DNA of 64,000 bases from Methanosarcina sp. MTP4 (GCF_000970045.1 NZ_CP009505.1:2814808-2878807), one strand, 5' to 3'. Shown: positions 51,614 to 60,326, counted from the first letter of the stretch. Notes: generated by a model from the letters alone, not told the origin. Made by a program: numbers and translations.

Positions 51614-52609
51614 ATAGAGACAAGGAAAGTTCAACAGACCGGCGGGTCCACATATATAATTTCCTTACCCAAACCATGGGCCGAAAAGGTAGGGATCAAG
51701 ACCGGAGTGCGGGTTTCTATCCAGACCCAGCCTGACGGGAAACTGGTAATCGACCCTATCCTTGAAGGCCGCACGATTAAAACGAAAAGGATTGATGTCA
51801 CCGGCTGTGAAGGGCAGGCCCTGGAAAGAGACATTATTGCCGCCTATATCTACGGATACGACAAAATGGAGTTCGTATCGAAACGGATTCTTTCCGAACA
51901 GAAGCAGATCATCCGAAAAGTCTGCTATAAACTGATAGGCCCTGAAATCATTGAAGAGAGTTCAAACTGCCTGGTCATCCAGGATCTCCTGAACCCCAAC
52001 GAACTCCCAATCAAGAAAGGGATACACCGGATGTACCTGATCTCAAGTTCCATGCAAAAGGATGCAATAAGGGCACTCAAAACCATTGACCACGACCTGG
52101 CCCTTGATGTCAGCCTCAGGGACGACGAGGTTGACAGGCTGTATCTCCTGATCTCAAAACAATTCAGGTCTGTCCTCTGCGGCTCGAAGATACCTTATCC
52201 TTCGGAAACAAGTATCGAGGAATACCACGACTTCAGGATGGCGGCAAGTCCCCTGGAGCGTATAGGGGACCACTCCCAGAGGATAGCAAACGTTGCCTCA
52301 AAACTGGAAACTCCCATTCAATCCGATGTGATGGGAGGAGTAGAGGACCTCAGCGTCGCTTCAATGGAACTCGTCAAACAGGCAATTGACGCTCTTTTTA
52401 ACGCGGACACGGCCCTTGCAAACAGGGTAATAGACAGCGACGGAATCCTCCGTGACCAGGCAAAAGACCTGGATGCATCCATCCTCAAACTCGAATCCCA
52501 TGAAACCATGGTCTACCTCAGAACGGTTGTGGACAGTCTCACCAGGATAGGGGACTACGGCAAGAACATAGCCGAAATAGCCATAAATTCCGCAATCAAC
52601 AGCAAGTAA
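51614..52609 (+). CDS. phoU: PhoU-family phosphate regulator with AbrB-like N-terminus, non-standard start
   Basis: The protein has 331 residues if it starts at the ATA at 51614. Only then is the N-terminal AbrB/SpoVT-like domain whole (ETRKVQQTGGSTYIISLPKPWAEKVGIKTG). The first ATG, GTG or TTG in frame is GTG at 51707, which would cut that domain in half. GAGG at 51603-51606 lies about 7 bases before the ATA. Two PhoU helical bundles follow (FRMAASPLERIGDHSQRIANVA and LRTVVDSLTRIGDYGKNIAEIA, each with the E/D-R-IGD metal-binding motif). Archaeal proteins of this design regulate phosphate uptake; no Pst transporter genes are in the window. Confidence 0.88.
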   Translation: METRKVQQTGGSTYIISLPKPWAEKVGIKTGVRVSIQTQPDGKLVIDPILEGRTIKTKRIDVTGCEGQALERDIIAAYIYGYDKMEFVSKRILSEQKQIIRKVCYKLIGPEIIEESSNCLVIQDLLNPNELPIKKGIHRMYLISSSMQKDAIRALKTIDHDLALDVSLRDDEVDRLYLLISKQFRSVLCGSKIPYPSETSIEEYHDFRMAASPLERIGDHSQRIANVASKLETPIQSDVMGGVEDLSVASMELVKQAIDALFNADTALANRVIDSDGILRDQAKDLDASILKLESHETMVYLRTVVDSLTRIGDYGKNIAEIAINSAINSK

Positions 52610-53082
52610 ACTACCCTCTCGGAAAAAGTAAGGGGTTTCAAGAAACCCCAAAAGATAGGAACTTATATAAAGGAAAGTACTGAACATTATTACACATCGA
52701 AAAAATTTCGCGTAATAAGAAAAAATTTCATGGGACCAGAAATTTTCTGTATGAGTAAGGGCCTTCAATGATCGCATTCAAGGGAACCGGAAGCTGTACA
52801 GGAATATTTATTTATACTCCGGGATGCATTTTCCCCGGATACACTTACCTCCTCGGGGAAGCAGGAGTTAAAGTTTCAATAATATATATAGGTTCAGAGT
52901 AGAATACCTTAGGAAAAACCTACCCTTTTCAGCTTCTCCGGTACCCGGGGATTAACAAATGAAAATTATTTATATACAAGGGCCAATTAAGATAGAAAAA
53001 TTATGAAAAACACCAGTTACCCTATCAGGAAAGCAATCTGAAAATCCTTTGGTGTTTATGCTGTTCCCAAGGGAGGGAAGCG
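52610..53082. promoter_or_regulatory. promoter region of the GTPase operon
   Basis: This 473-bp region holds TATA-like stretches taggaacttatataaaggaa (52659-52678) and aaaattatttatatacaagg (52962-52981), and a possible hairpin tccggg/cccgga at 52819-52839. The GTPase gene is preceded by GGGAGGG. No gene was found. Confidence 0.45.
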
Positions 53083-53724
53083 ATGAGTATGATAAAACGA
53101 TTTAAGATAAGCTTTTCAAGAATATTTGACAAATTGTTCAAGAAAAAGGGCGCATGCATAGGAATTTACGGACCCCCCAATGCCGGCAAAACGACCCTTA
53201 GCAATAGAATCCTCCGGGACTGGGTAGGAAACGAAGAAACCATGGGTTCGGTGTCCCACATCGCACACGAAACAAGGCACGCAAAACGCCGTAATGAGGT
53301 TTCCATAGAATCTAAAGGGCATACGATCAGCCTGGATATCGTGGACACCCCCGGACTTGCGACAAAAATAGATTTCCATGACTTCATGGGACAGGGGATG
53401 AGTGATTCCGAATCGAAGAAGAGGTCCAAGGAAGCAACGGAAGGTGTTATCGAAGCAGTAAAGTGGCTCGAAGACCTGGACGGCGTGATCCTTGTTATGG
53501 ACTCCACGGAAAACCCGTACACACAGGTCAATGTCACGGTAATCGGAAATATGGAAGCCAGGAACCTTCCGCTCCTTATCGTTGCAAATAAGGTAGACCT
53601 TCCGGAAGCTGACCCGGGAGTCATAAAGGAAGCTTTCCCCCAGCACCCAATGGTACCGATTTCAGCCCTTGACGGAGTCGGGATGGACTCTTTTTACGAA
53701 GCTCTGGCAAAACAGTTCGGGTGA
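53083..53724 (+). CDS. Era-like small GTP-binding protein
   Basis: The protein has 213 residues. G1 is GIYGPPNAGKTTLSN (P-loop), G3 is DIVDTPGL, G4 is VANKVDL and G5 is PISALDG. The N-terminus is basic and hydrophobic (MIKRFKISFSRIFDKLFKKKG), perhaps for membrane or RNA contact. In euryarchaea a GTPase of this type is encoded beside DUF2073, as here, with the genes overlapping by 4 bp, so the two probably act together. The cellular role is unknown. Confidence 0.88.
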   Translation: MSMIKRFKISFSRIFDKLFKKKGACIGIYGPPNAGKTTLSNRILRDWVGNEETMGSVSHIAHETRHAKRRNEVSIESKGHTISLDIVDTPGLATKIDFHDFMGQGMSDSESKKRSKEATEGVIEAVKWLEDLDGVILVMDSTENPYTQVNVTVIGNMEARNLPLLIVANKVDLPEADPGVIKEAFPQHPMVPISALDGVGMDSFYEALAKQFG

Positions 53725-54089
53725 TCGATATGCAGGGAATTCAAATGGACCTTATATCCGAAGCCAAGATTTCCCAGATGGCTTCGATGGAAAAAGTCCG
53801 CTACATAATCGACGAAGTAAGAAAGGGAAAAATCCTCGTGCTTGAAAAAGGCTTAAACCCGATGGAGGAAGCAAAGCTCATTGAAGTGACAATGTCTGCT
53901 ATCCAGCCAGATGAGTTTTCAGGCATCGAGATGCAAAGCTATCCCTCAAATGGGGAAGCCTCCATCCTTGGTAAGATCTTCAAAAAACAGGGTAATAAAA
54001 GGCTTACAGTGATAGGCCCTGCAAACCAGCTCAAGACCCTCAAGAAGGACCGGAATCTGATCAGTGCACTTGTCTCTGCAAGTAAATAA
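53721..54089 (+). CDS. DUF2073 protein
   Basis: The protein has up to 122 residues from a GTG overlapping the GTPase stop codon (GTGA); an ATG at 53730 is the alternative. GIQMDLISEAKISQMASMEKVRYIIDEVRKGKILVLEKGLNPMEEAKLIE is typical of the archaeal DUF2073 family. It has an alpha/beta composition with no catalytic motif. Translational coupling with the Era-like GTPase suggests that it is a partner or effector of it. Confidence 0.85.
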   Translation: MIDMQGIQMDLISEAKISQMASMEKVRYIIDEVRKGKILVLEKGLNPMEEAKLIEVTMSAIQPDEFSGIEMQSYPSNGEASILGKIFKKQGNKRLTVIGPANQLKTLKKDRNLISALVSASK

Positions 54090-54103
54090 ATGAAGTGGAA
54101 ACA

Positions 54104-54619
54104 ATGTGCGCCCATAAGAGCCAAGATTTGGAACTAAGAATATCCCCTCCCCAATCCCTCGGATCCTTTGAAATGGGCAGGAATGATGTCGATGTGATAT
54201 GTACCTACGGTAAAATCGCCGTATGGTTCGGAAGAAAGGTTCCCGATTACATCATCGCGCAGGTACTCATAGGAATATCTAAAGTGGACCCGTCAACAGT
54301 CCACGAATTTGAGGTAATCTGTGATTTTGAGGAGATCACGGAATACGAAAGCAAGGGGTACACCCTGGTCTCCTATGGGAAAACCACAGGTGGGTACAGG
54401 GTAAACTACAGCATCCCTTTTTCCAGCAAAAAAGCCCTGTTCCACCTATCCAAATTCATTCTTGAACAACTCCGGAGGGGAGACGTCCACAAAGACTTCT
54501 ACTGGAACGGAAACGACTCGGATATTCAACGGCTATACCAGGAACTGAGATCCAGTATCGAAAACTGGGAACTAAAAACCATCAATTATAAGGAAGGAAA
54601 AGAAGGTACGGCAAATTAA
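54104..54619 (+). CDS. conserved protein of unknown function, GTPase operon
   Basis: The protein has 171 residues from the ATG at 54104; a GTG at 54095 would add three. It starts 14 bp after the DUF2073 stop, so it is very likely the third gene of the operon. A mostly beta N-terminal half (VDVICTYGKIAVWFGRKVPDYIIAQVL, FEVICDFEEITEYESKGYTLVSYG) precedes helices near the C-terminus. The place in the operon is often taken by a Zn-ribbon protein in other euryarchaea, but no CxxC pairs are present here. The function is unknown. Confidence 0.72.
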   Translation: MCAHKSQDLELRISPPQSLGSFEMGRNDVDVICTYGKIAVWFGRKVPDYIIAQVLIGISKVDPSTVHEFEVICDFEEITEYESKGYTLVSYGKTTGGYRVNYSIPFSSKKALFHLSKFILEQLRRGDVHKDFYWNGNDSDIQRLYQELRSSIENWELKTINYKEGKEGTAN

Positions 54620-54952
54620 CCGGTTCAATAAGCCGGGAACCTGCAGTCAGGACTGACCTGTCAAAGGATTTTAAAAGTACGTTGTTTTGTACGTCTCTTT
54701 GAAAAACCGTACATAGGTTACGAAACTTTTATAACTTACAACCCGTTTAGGGATTTAATGGCAGATAAATTTCCTACCAGAATAATGCTTCTTACCGGAA
54801 TAATGCTTAATGGACTTTTTGAGGAACGTTAATTATTTGAAGGAAACCGTTAATCAAGCCGCTAAATCAAGTGCTAAATCAAGCGCTAAACAATCAAAGA
54901 TATACTTAAAAAATAATCGGGACTTTACCCAACATTTTTTTGGAGAACTCAT
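54620..54952. other. intergenic region with short tandem array
   Basis: This 333-bp region contains gctaaatcaagt/gctaaatcaagc in tandem (54861-54884) with degenerate flanking copies, and an AT-rich stretch near 54722-54740 (acgaaacttttataacttac) that may be a promoter. No gene was found. Confidence 0.45.
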
Positions 54953-55567
54953 ATGACAGACTGTCAGGTTACAGACTGCGAAGACGTAATATTATCGATG
55001 AGATTGATAGTGGATCAGCTAAATGACGTGATTAACAGGCTTGACAATAAAGCCATAAAGGGTATGCTTCAGAAGACCCTCGATGCCGAGAGGATCTTCC
55101 TGATGGGAGCAGGCAGGTCAGGGCTTGTTGCCAAGGCATTTGCCATGCGCCTCATGCACCTCGGGTTTACCGTCTATGTGGTTGGAGAAACAACAACCCC
55201 TGCTGTCCAGGAAAAAGATGTCGTGATTGCCATTTCAGGCTCCGGGGAAACCCGTTCCATCGCCAACCTCGGGAAGATCGTAAAGGACATAGGTTCCACC
55301 CTGATAACGGTCACCTCTAAAAAGGAGTCAACCCTCGGTAGGATTTCGGATATAGCCGTGGTCCTCCCGAGCAAAACCAAAAACGACCTTGACGCCGGGG
55401 GCTACCTTGAGAGGAACATGCGAGGAGACTACAAGAACCTGCCACCTCTCGGAACGGCTTTCGAGATTACCTCACTTGTATTCCTGGACTCGGTAATCGC
55501 CCAGCTGATTACGCTTACCGGAGCATCCGAAGCCGAGCTCAAGTCCAGGCACACGAACATCGAATAA
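54953..55567 (+). CDS. hxlB: 6-phospho-3-hexuloisomerase (SIS domain)
   Basis: The protein has 204 residues, a single SIS domain: IFLMGAGRSGLVAKAFAMRLMHLGF, VVIAISGSGETRSIAN, TLITVTSKKESTLG and PLGTAFEITSLVFLDSVIAQLI match the PHI family. It interconverts arabino-3-hexulose 6-phosphate and fructose 6-phosphate, in archaea mostly part of ribulose-phosphate synthesis or formaldehyde handling. The partner synthase (HxlA or Fae-HPS) is not in the window. GGAG precedes the ATG at 8 bases. Confidence 0.88.
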   Translation: MTDCQVTDCEDVILSMRLIVDQLNDVINRLDNKAIKGMLQKTLDAERIFLMGAGRSGLVAKAFAMRLMHLGFTVYVVGETTTPAVQEKDVVIAISGSGETRSIANLGKIVKDIGSTLITVTSKKESTLGRISDIAVVLPSKTKNDLDAGGYLERNMRGDYKNLPPLGTAFEITSLVFLDSVIAQLITLTGASEAELKSRHTNIE

Positions 55568-55655
55568 AATTCTGAAATCGGCCAATACCCGCATTCCGAG
55601 GTAGCATTTCGCCTAAATTTGCCCTGGCAGGGAATTGGAGCAAGAGGGTTTTAAG

Positions 55656-56768
55656 ATGAAGGACATGAAGTTTTCAGAGAATGTACTCAGGATAGACACA
55701 TCGGGAATCAGGAAGATCTTCGAAGCCGCCGGCTCGGACGCCATAAATCTCGGGCTCGGGCAGCCGGACTTTGACACCCCGGCACATATCAAAGAGGCGG
55801 CGATTAAAGCCATAAGCGAAGGTTTTACCGGTTACACCGTGGGCCCGGGAATTCCGGAACTCAGGGAAGCCCTTAGCAGGAAATTCGAAGAGGAAAACGG
55901 GTTTTCAGTCTCCCCCCAGGAAATTATTGTCACCTCGGGAGCATCGGAAGCCCTTAGTATTGCCCTTGCCGCCCTCCTGAACCCGGGGGACGAAGTTCTG
56001 ATCTCGAATCCCGGTTTCGTTTCCTACAATGCCCTTGTCGAAATCCTGAACGGCAAGACAATAAGCGTGCCCCTCTCGGAAGACCTCACCATGAAACCCG
56101 AAAGCGTTCTCGAGAAGATCACCCCGAAGACCAGGGCCCTGATCCTGAATTCCCCCTCGAACCCCACCGGAGCCGTGACGAGCAAAGCCGACATCAAAGC
56201 TCTTGCCGAAATTGCCGACGACCATAACATCACCATCATCTCCGATGAGGTCTACGAGTACTTCATCTACGAAGGGGAACACGTAAGTCCTGCCAGCTAC
56301 TCGGACAACGTCATCACCGTGAACGCCACCTCCAAGAGCTATGCCATGACCGGCTGGAGACTCGGCTATGTGGCAGCCAGGAAGGAGTACACGGACCAGA
56401 TGCTCAAAGTCCACCAGTACATCCAGGCCTGCGCCAACTCGGTCGCCCAGAAAGCCGCCTATGCCGCTGTTGCCGGCCCGAAAGACTCGGTAAACACCAT
56501 GCGCGAAGAATTCAGAAAACGCAGGGATGTGCTGGTAAAGGGCCTCAACGACCTTGGAATGGAATGCCCTACCCCCAAAGGGGCTTTCTACGCCTTCCCG
56601 AAAGTCCAAAACTCTGAGGAAGTTGCTTCCAGGTTCATCTCGAACGGCGTGGTCGTCGTCCCGGGAACGGCTTTTGGAAGCGGAGGCGACAGTTACATAA
56701 GGCTTTCCTATGCAGCTTCCATGGAAAATATAGAAAAGGCACTCGGCATCATGGAAAAAGTGCTTTAA
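55656..56768 (+). CDS. PLP-dependent aminotransferase class I/II (aspartate-aminotransferase-like)
   Basis: The protein has 370 residues from the ATG at 55656 with GAGGG 8 bases upstream; an in-frame TTG at 55635 is less likely. INLGLGQPDFDTP, YTVGPGIPELREAL, LNSPSNPTGAV, ISDEVYEYFIYEG and NATSKSYAMTGWRLGYVAA (PLP-binding Lys near 227) define a fold-type I aminotransferase of the aspartate/aromatic group. The amino donor is likely aspartate or glutamate. It is monocistronic, followed by a 9-bp tandem array. Confidence 0.9.
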   Translation: MKDMKFSENVLRIDTSGIRKIFEAAGSDAINLGLGQPDFDTPAHIKEAAIKAISEGFTGYTVGPGIPELREALSRKFEEENGFSVSPQEIIVTSGASEALSIALAALLNPGDEVLISNPGFVSYNALVEILNGKTISVPLSEDLTMKPESVLEKITPKTRALILNSPSNPTGAVTSKADIKALAEIADDHNITIISDEVYEYFIYEGEHVSPASYSDNVITVNATSKSYAMTGWRLGYVAARKEYTDQMLKVHQYIQACANSVAQKAAYAAVAGPKDSVNTMREEFRKRRDVLVKGLNDLGMECPTPKGAFYAFPKVQNSEEVASRFISNGVVVVPGTAFGSGGDSYIRLSYAASMENIEKALGIMEKVL

Positions 56769-56850
56769 AAACCCTTAAGTTCAAAGCAGGGGATTAAAAC
56801 CTTCTCTCCCCTCCTTTTAAGCATTATTTTTTCACTTTTATCGTTTATAT

Positions 56851-56904
56851 CACTTTTATCACTTTTATCACTTTTATCACTTTTATCACTTTTATCACTT
56901 TTTT
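56851..56904. repeat. 9-bp tandem repeat
   Basis: cacttttat is repeated exactly five times from 56851, followed by a partial copy; it lies in the spacer after the aminotransferase gene. A similar but independent cactttt array lies at 28154-28181. Confidence 0.88.
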
Positions 56905-56959
56905 CCTCACGCTTTTCAATTTAAAAAAAGTTAAATCTAGATACCCCGAATAGTACACC

Positions 56960-57421
56960 ATGAAAAGCAGCGAACTCTTTGCTGTTTTTACGGCAGCTGT
57001 TCTCGTCATTATCATATTATGGAACATCTTTCCAGTCCATACTTTTTTGGGACAGGGAGAAGAAGAGGCCGTTCCGGACCTGAAAGTCAGTGCTTCCCGG
57101 GCAATTCAAACGGTTGTCAACGACTCCAATGCATCCGCGTACCTCTCGGAGAACTTCAGGGTTCCGGAATGGAGGGTTGTCAGAACCACCCTCATCTGCC
57201 ACAGCACATACGACGTGAACGGGACTGCAACCCAGGAGGGAGAAGATGTCTGGAAAGTCGAGATGATGGAAAGGAACTGCGCCTGCGCAGGGGTGAACAG
57301 CCTCTACGTAATCGAAGGCTACGTGTCCGCAGACACGGGTGAACTCCTGGATGTATCCACAAAAATCTCCTCGGAAAGCGGCTATGAAAAAGCGACCTGC
57401 TCCTCAACGGCATGCCATTGA
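56960..57421 (+). CDS. membrane-anchored Cys-containing protein, partner of the downstream thiol-redox protein
   Basis: The protein has 153 residues. A hydrophobic segment near the N-terminus (about 8-25) anchors a soluble outer domain. Cysteines occur in LICHST, ERNCACAG and the C-terminal ATCSSTACH; the last resembles a redox or metal site. The family is not recognised. The stop TGA is 1 bp from the ATG of the CcdA-type gene, so the two are coexpressed and may act together in disulfide exchange outside the membrane. Confidence 0.75.
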   Translation: MKSSELFAVFTAAVLVIIILWNIFPVHTFLGQGEEEAVPDLKVSASRAIQTVVNDSNASAYLSENFRVPEWRVVRTTLICHSTYDVNGTATQEGEDVWKVEMMERNCACAGVNSLYVIEGYVSADTGELLDVSTKISSESGYEKATCSSTACH

Positions 57422-57422
57422 T

Positions 57423-58553
57423 ATGAAACCGGGGCTGAAAATATACCTCTTATTACTGTTCGGCCTTCTGTCCTTTAGCCCTGCGCCCGCTTCTGCTGCA
57501 GAAAACGGGACAGTTTCAGTGGAGTATTTCTATGAAGAAGGTTGCCTGAAGTGTCAGCAGGCCCTGCCTGTGGTAGGCCAGGTCGTTAAGAGCTACCCTA
57601 ACGTCGATTTTTCTATTTACGAAATAATGAGTTCCTATACCCGCATGAAAGAATACGGGATAACTACCGTCCCCACCATCGTCGTCAACCGCAGTACGGT
57701 AATCACTTACCGGGACTACGAAGGAAACGAGACAATTCTCAAAGCCCTGCTTGAGGAGGCAATCGAAACCTCCACTCTTCCGCCCCTTCCTGCAGGCGAG
57801 CCTCCTGCAGGAGAAAGTCCGGATTATAATAATGAGACTAACAATGAAACCCCGGAGGAGCTGAACGGGGGGATAATGAATCCCTTCTTTATCCTTGCCG
57901 CAGGCATCCTTGCAGGTTTCAACCCCTGTCTCCTTGCCGTAATGGCTTTTCTGGCCTCGATCACCCTTTCCCAGCAAGGAGGAAAAGGGGAGATGCTCAA
58001 GATCACAGCCGGCTTTTCTGCCGGGATCTTTGTAATGTATATGGTTGCCGGGATTAGCATCCTCGGCACGGTCAGTTTCATCCCGAGAATCAGGGAGACT
58101 GTCACGACTTTCCTGGCACTGATGACCGGGATTGTCGGGCTCTGGCATATCTACGATGCATACAGGCTCAAAGTGGACGCAAAATCAACCTTCAGGACCC
58201 CGAAAGCCCTGAAAAGTTTCATGGAAAGGATCGGGGAAAAGAACCTCCTGCTCCTTTCTTTCCTGGCCGGAGGAATGTTTTCGCTGGTTAAAGCCCCCTG
58301 CGTGGGAGCAATCTACCTCTCCATCCTGAACATGCTGGTCACGAAAACCGGCGTGCTCGAAGGAGCATTCTACCTTGCCATCTACAACCTTGGCCTGGTG
58401 CTCCCGGTAATTGGCCTGGGAATACTGCTAACCATCGGCATGAGCCCGGAAACAGTCACGGAATTCAGGGAAAAAAGGAGAGTCGAAATCAGGCTGGTGA
58501 CAGGGCTTATCCTTATTGCCCTGGCCCTGCTAATGCAGTTCAGGATACTCTGA
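57423..58553 (+). CDS. thioredoxin-domain/CcdA-type membrane thiol-disulfide protein
   Basis: The protein has 376 residues from the ATG at 57423, 1 bp after the previous stop. After a signal peptide (about 1-26), a thioredoxin-like domain with Cys41-Leu-Lys-Cys44 (EEGCLKCQQ) and cis-Pro in TTVPTIVVN faces outside. A Pro/Gly/Asn-rich linker leads to six hydrophobic segments of the CcdA/DsbD type with one conserved Cys in GFNPCLLA and another in KAPCVGAI, which pass electrons across the membrane. This is a fused reductant-delivery protein, probably reducing disulfides of exported proteins or apocytochromes. Confidence 0.88.
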   Translation: MKPGLKIYLLLLFGLLSFSPAPASAAENGTVSVEYFYEEGCLKCQQALPVVGQVVKSYPNVDFSIYEIMSSYTRMKEYGITTVPTIVVNRSTVITYRDYEGNETILKALLEEAIETSTLPPLPAGEPPAGESPDYNNETNNETPEELNGGIMNPFFILAAGILAGFNPCLLAVMAFLASITLSQQGGKGEMLKITAGFSAGIFVMYMVAGISILGTVSFIPRIRETVTTFLALMTGIVGLWHIYDAYRLKVDAKSTFRTPKALKSFMERIGEKNLLLLSFLAGGMFSLVKAPCVGAIYLSILNMLVTKTGVLEGAFYLAIYNLGLVLPVIGLGILLTIGMSPETVTEFREKRRVEIRLVTGLILIALALLMQFRIL

Positions 58554-58578
58554 ACAGCCACAAGAATATCTAATATGG

Positions 58579-58646
58579 GATTCCAGCTAAAATGGGATCT
58601 CAGCTAAAATCAGATTCCAGCTAAAATAGGGTTTCAGCCGAAATAA
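58579..58646. repeat. 17-bp tandem repeat, 4 imperfect copies
   Basis: The consensus gattccagctaaaatgg starts at 58579, 58596, 58613 and 58630, with 2-5 changes per copy. It lies between convergent genes. Confidence 0.8.
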
Positions 58647-58710
58647 GTCCTGAATGAAGCAGCTTATAGCTAAAAGAAATTCCAAAACTAAATACAGGTC
58701 AAATAAGGAA

Positions 58711-59721
58711 TCAAAGAATGGATCCCTCATCGGACTCTTCTTCAGACTCTTCTAAAGATTGAAGACGCTTTTCTTCAATCATTCCGACCAGTCTTTCAAC
58801 CACCTCTTCAATCCCTTCCCCTGTAATGGCGGAGATGTTCATTTCGACTTCTTCAAGCTTCTGGAATTCCGGCCTGTCCGCCTTATTTGAAACTACCAGT
58901 ACGGGGAGGTCAAAGTTTTCCTTAATTTCTTCAAGGAGATGCCTCTGGTCTTTGATCTCGTACCCGCAGCTTTCACTAGGGTCCATGATGAACATGACAA
59001 CTGCATCCAGGTAGCTGATTGCAGTAATTGCCTGGCGTTCGATGTCGTTTCGCTCGGACATTGGCCGGTCCAGGAGACCCGGAGTGTCCATGACCTGGTA
59101 GCGGACTCCTTCCCGCGTGAAGTGCCCTATGCTGACCCCTTTTGTGGTGAAGGGATAGGAAGCGACTTCCGGGGTTGCCCCGGTAACTTTCGAAACAAAA
59201 CTGGACTTTCCTACGTTCGGGTAGCCTGCAACCACGAGTGTGGGCTCGTCCTGGACTTCAGGAAGCTTCCTCAGGATGTTTCTCGCCTTGTTCAGGAAGA
59301 GGAGGTCCTTGTTAATGGACTTGATAATCGAAGCCAGCCTCCCGAAAGCTTCTTTCCGGACAGTGTCGGGATTGTCGGCAACCCTTATCTTCCCGACATA
59401 AGACCTGGCAAGCCCGTGGATTTTCTGGCTGGCCCACTCTACGGAACCCAGGGACATCCTGAGCTGGTCCACCCCTACCAGGATATCCGTGATTTCGTAA
59501 TAGAAACGGGGAAGGTTTTCAAAAGTCGGGAAACGCCGGACAATATTTGCGAGGTTATCGGACAAAATGTTTGCTGCTGTCAGCAGCATGGATTCATTTG
59601 CACTGATTCGGCTATCTCTGCCGTCAATGGTTTTCCCGGACATTGCCCTGGAAGCCCTTCTGAAGGATTTATTGATTAATTCCTCGGAAGTGGGAACTGT
59701 GTGAATTTTCTCGAATATCAT
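58711..59721 (-). CDS. NOG1-type GTP-binding protein
   Basis: The protein has 336 residues. The N-terminal helical domain (1-165) with DNPDTVRKEAFGRLASIIKSINKDLLFLNKARNILRKLP is typical of NOG1. The G domain follows with VVAGYPNVGKSSFVSKVTG (G1), PFTTKGVSIGHF (G2), QVMDTPGLLDRP (G3) and VVSNKADRPEF (G4). It ends in an acidic tail. NOG1 relatives act in large ribosomal subunit assembly; the archaeal protein lacks the eukaryotic C-terminal extension. It is monocistronic. Confidence 0.92.
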   Translation of the reverse strand: MIFEKIHTVPTSEELINKSFRRASRAMSGKTIDGRDSRISANESMLLTAANILSDNLANIVRRFPTFENLPRFYYEITDILVGVDQLRMSLGSVEWASQKIHGLARSYVGKIRVADNPDTVRKEAFGRLASIIKSINKDLLFLNKARNILRKLPEVQDEPTLVVAGYPNVGKSSFVSKVTGATPEVASYPFTTKGVSIGHFTREGVRYQVMDTPGLLDRPMSERNDIERQAITAISYLDAVVMFIMDPSESCGYEIKDQRHLLEEIKENFDLPVLVVSNKADRPEFQKLEEVEMNISAITGEGIEEVVERLVGMIEEKRLQSLEESEEESDEGSIL

Positions 59722-60109
59722 ACTTTTCAGACTCTTTAATAGACGCTCTTCTACTGGCTTCTTGCGGAAAAACCCTTTTCAGGGCCGTTCAAAGGCTCAA
59801 AAACTTAAAAGTTCAATATCTTAAAGGCACCATGGCTTAAAGCCCCTATGGCTTAAAGCCCCTATGACTGAATACTTCTTCAGGCTGTCCTGACCCCGGT
59901 AAAATTTACTTATGAAGGTTTTTCCGGGCTTTTACGTGTGCCGGAAGAAACTACCCGATAAACCATACATAAAGATTAGGCTGTTACTTGCCGCAGCATC
60001 AGAAGGTTCAGGCAGAAGACCCGGGCACAAACTACCAACATCTTGACCATTCTTAATCTGTGGCGACAAACCAATGAACGTTTAATGACATTACCGCCAT
60101 TTTTTATAT

Positions 60110-60125
60110 ATTTGTAATTACAAAT
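60110..60125. promoter_or_regulatory. 16-bp perfect palindrome ATTTGTAATTACAAAT
   Basis: The two half-sites ATTTGTAA and TTACAAAT meet without a spacer. The half-site ATTTGTAA recurs twice at 60195-60216, so this looks like a binding site for a dimeric regulator, perhaps the HTH-CBS protein encoded downstream. Confidence 0.5.
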
Positions 60126-60194
60126 TGAAGCAACAAACTGTAGATATAGCCCGTAATCTGTTGAATACTCAAAGCAGGACCGGACTCTTTTTAT

Positions 60195-60216
60195 ATTTGT
60201 AATTGTAATTTGTAAT
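60195..60216. promoter_or_regulatory. direct repeats of the ATTTGTAAT half-site
   Basis: atttgtaattgtaatttgta plus at contains ATTTGTAAT twice, 13 bases apart, the same half-site as in the palindrome at 60110. It lies about 110-130 bases upstream of the HTH-CBS start. Confidence 0.45.
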
Positions 60217-60274
60217 AGGAATTTATAATAATTAATTATGGCAAATCGTCATGTTGCATATTATTATCGGTGTA

Positions 60275-60286
60275 TATAGCGCTATA
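60275..60286. promoter_or_regulatory. palindrome TATAGCGCTATA
   Basis: A perfect 12-bp palindrome within gtgtatatagcgctatacat, 41 bases upstream of the start ATG. It overlaps the probable core promoter of the HTH-CBS gene and could be an autoregulatory operator. Confidence 0.4.
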
Positions 60287-60326
60287 CATCAATAGAATAC
60301 ATGTATATGAAATTGATGGTGGTTGT

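Larger units (their letters stand above)
59722..60326. promoter_or_regulatory. long divergent intergenic region with several palindromes
   Basis: This 605-bp region lies between the NOG1 gene and the HTH-CBS gene. It has a 16-bp tandem duplication (atggcttaaagcccct at 59832 and 59848) and three operator-like sites near the HTH-CBS gene (listed separately). No gene was found. Confidence 0.5.
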
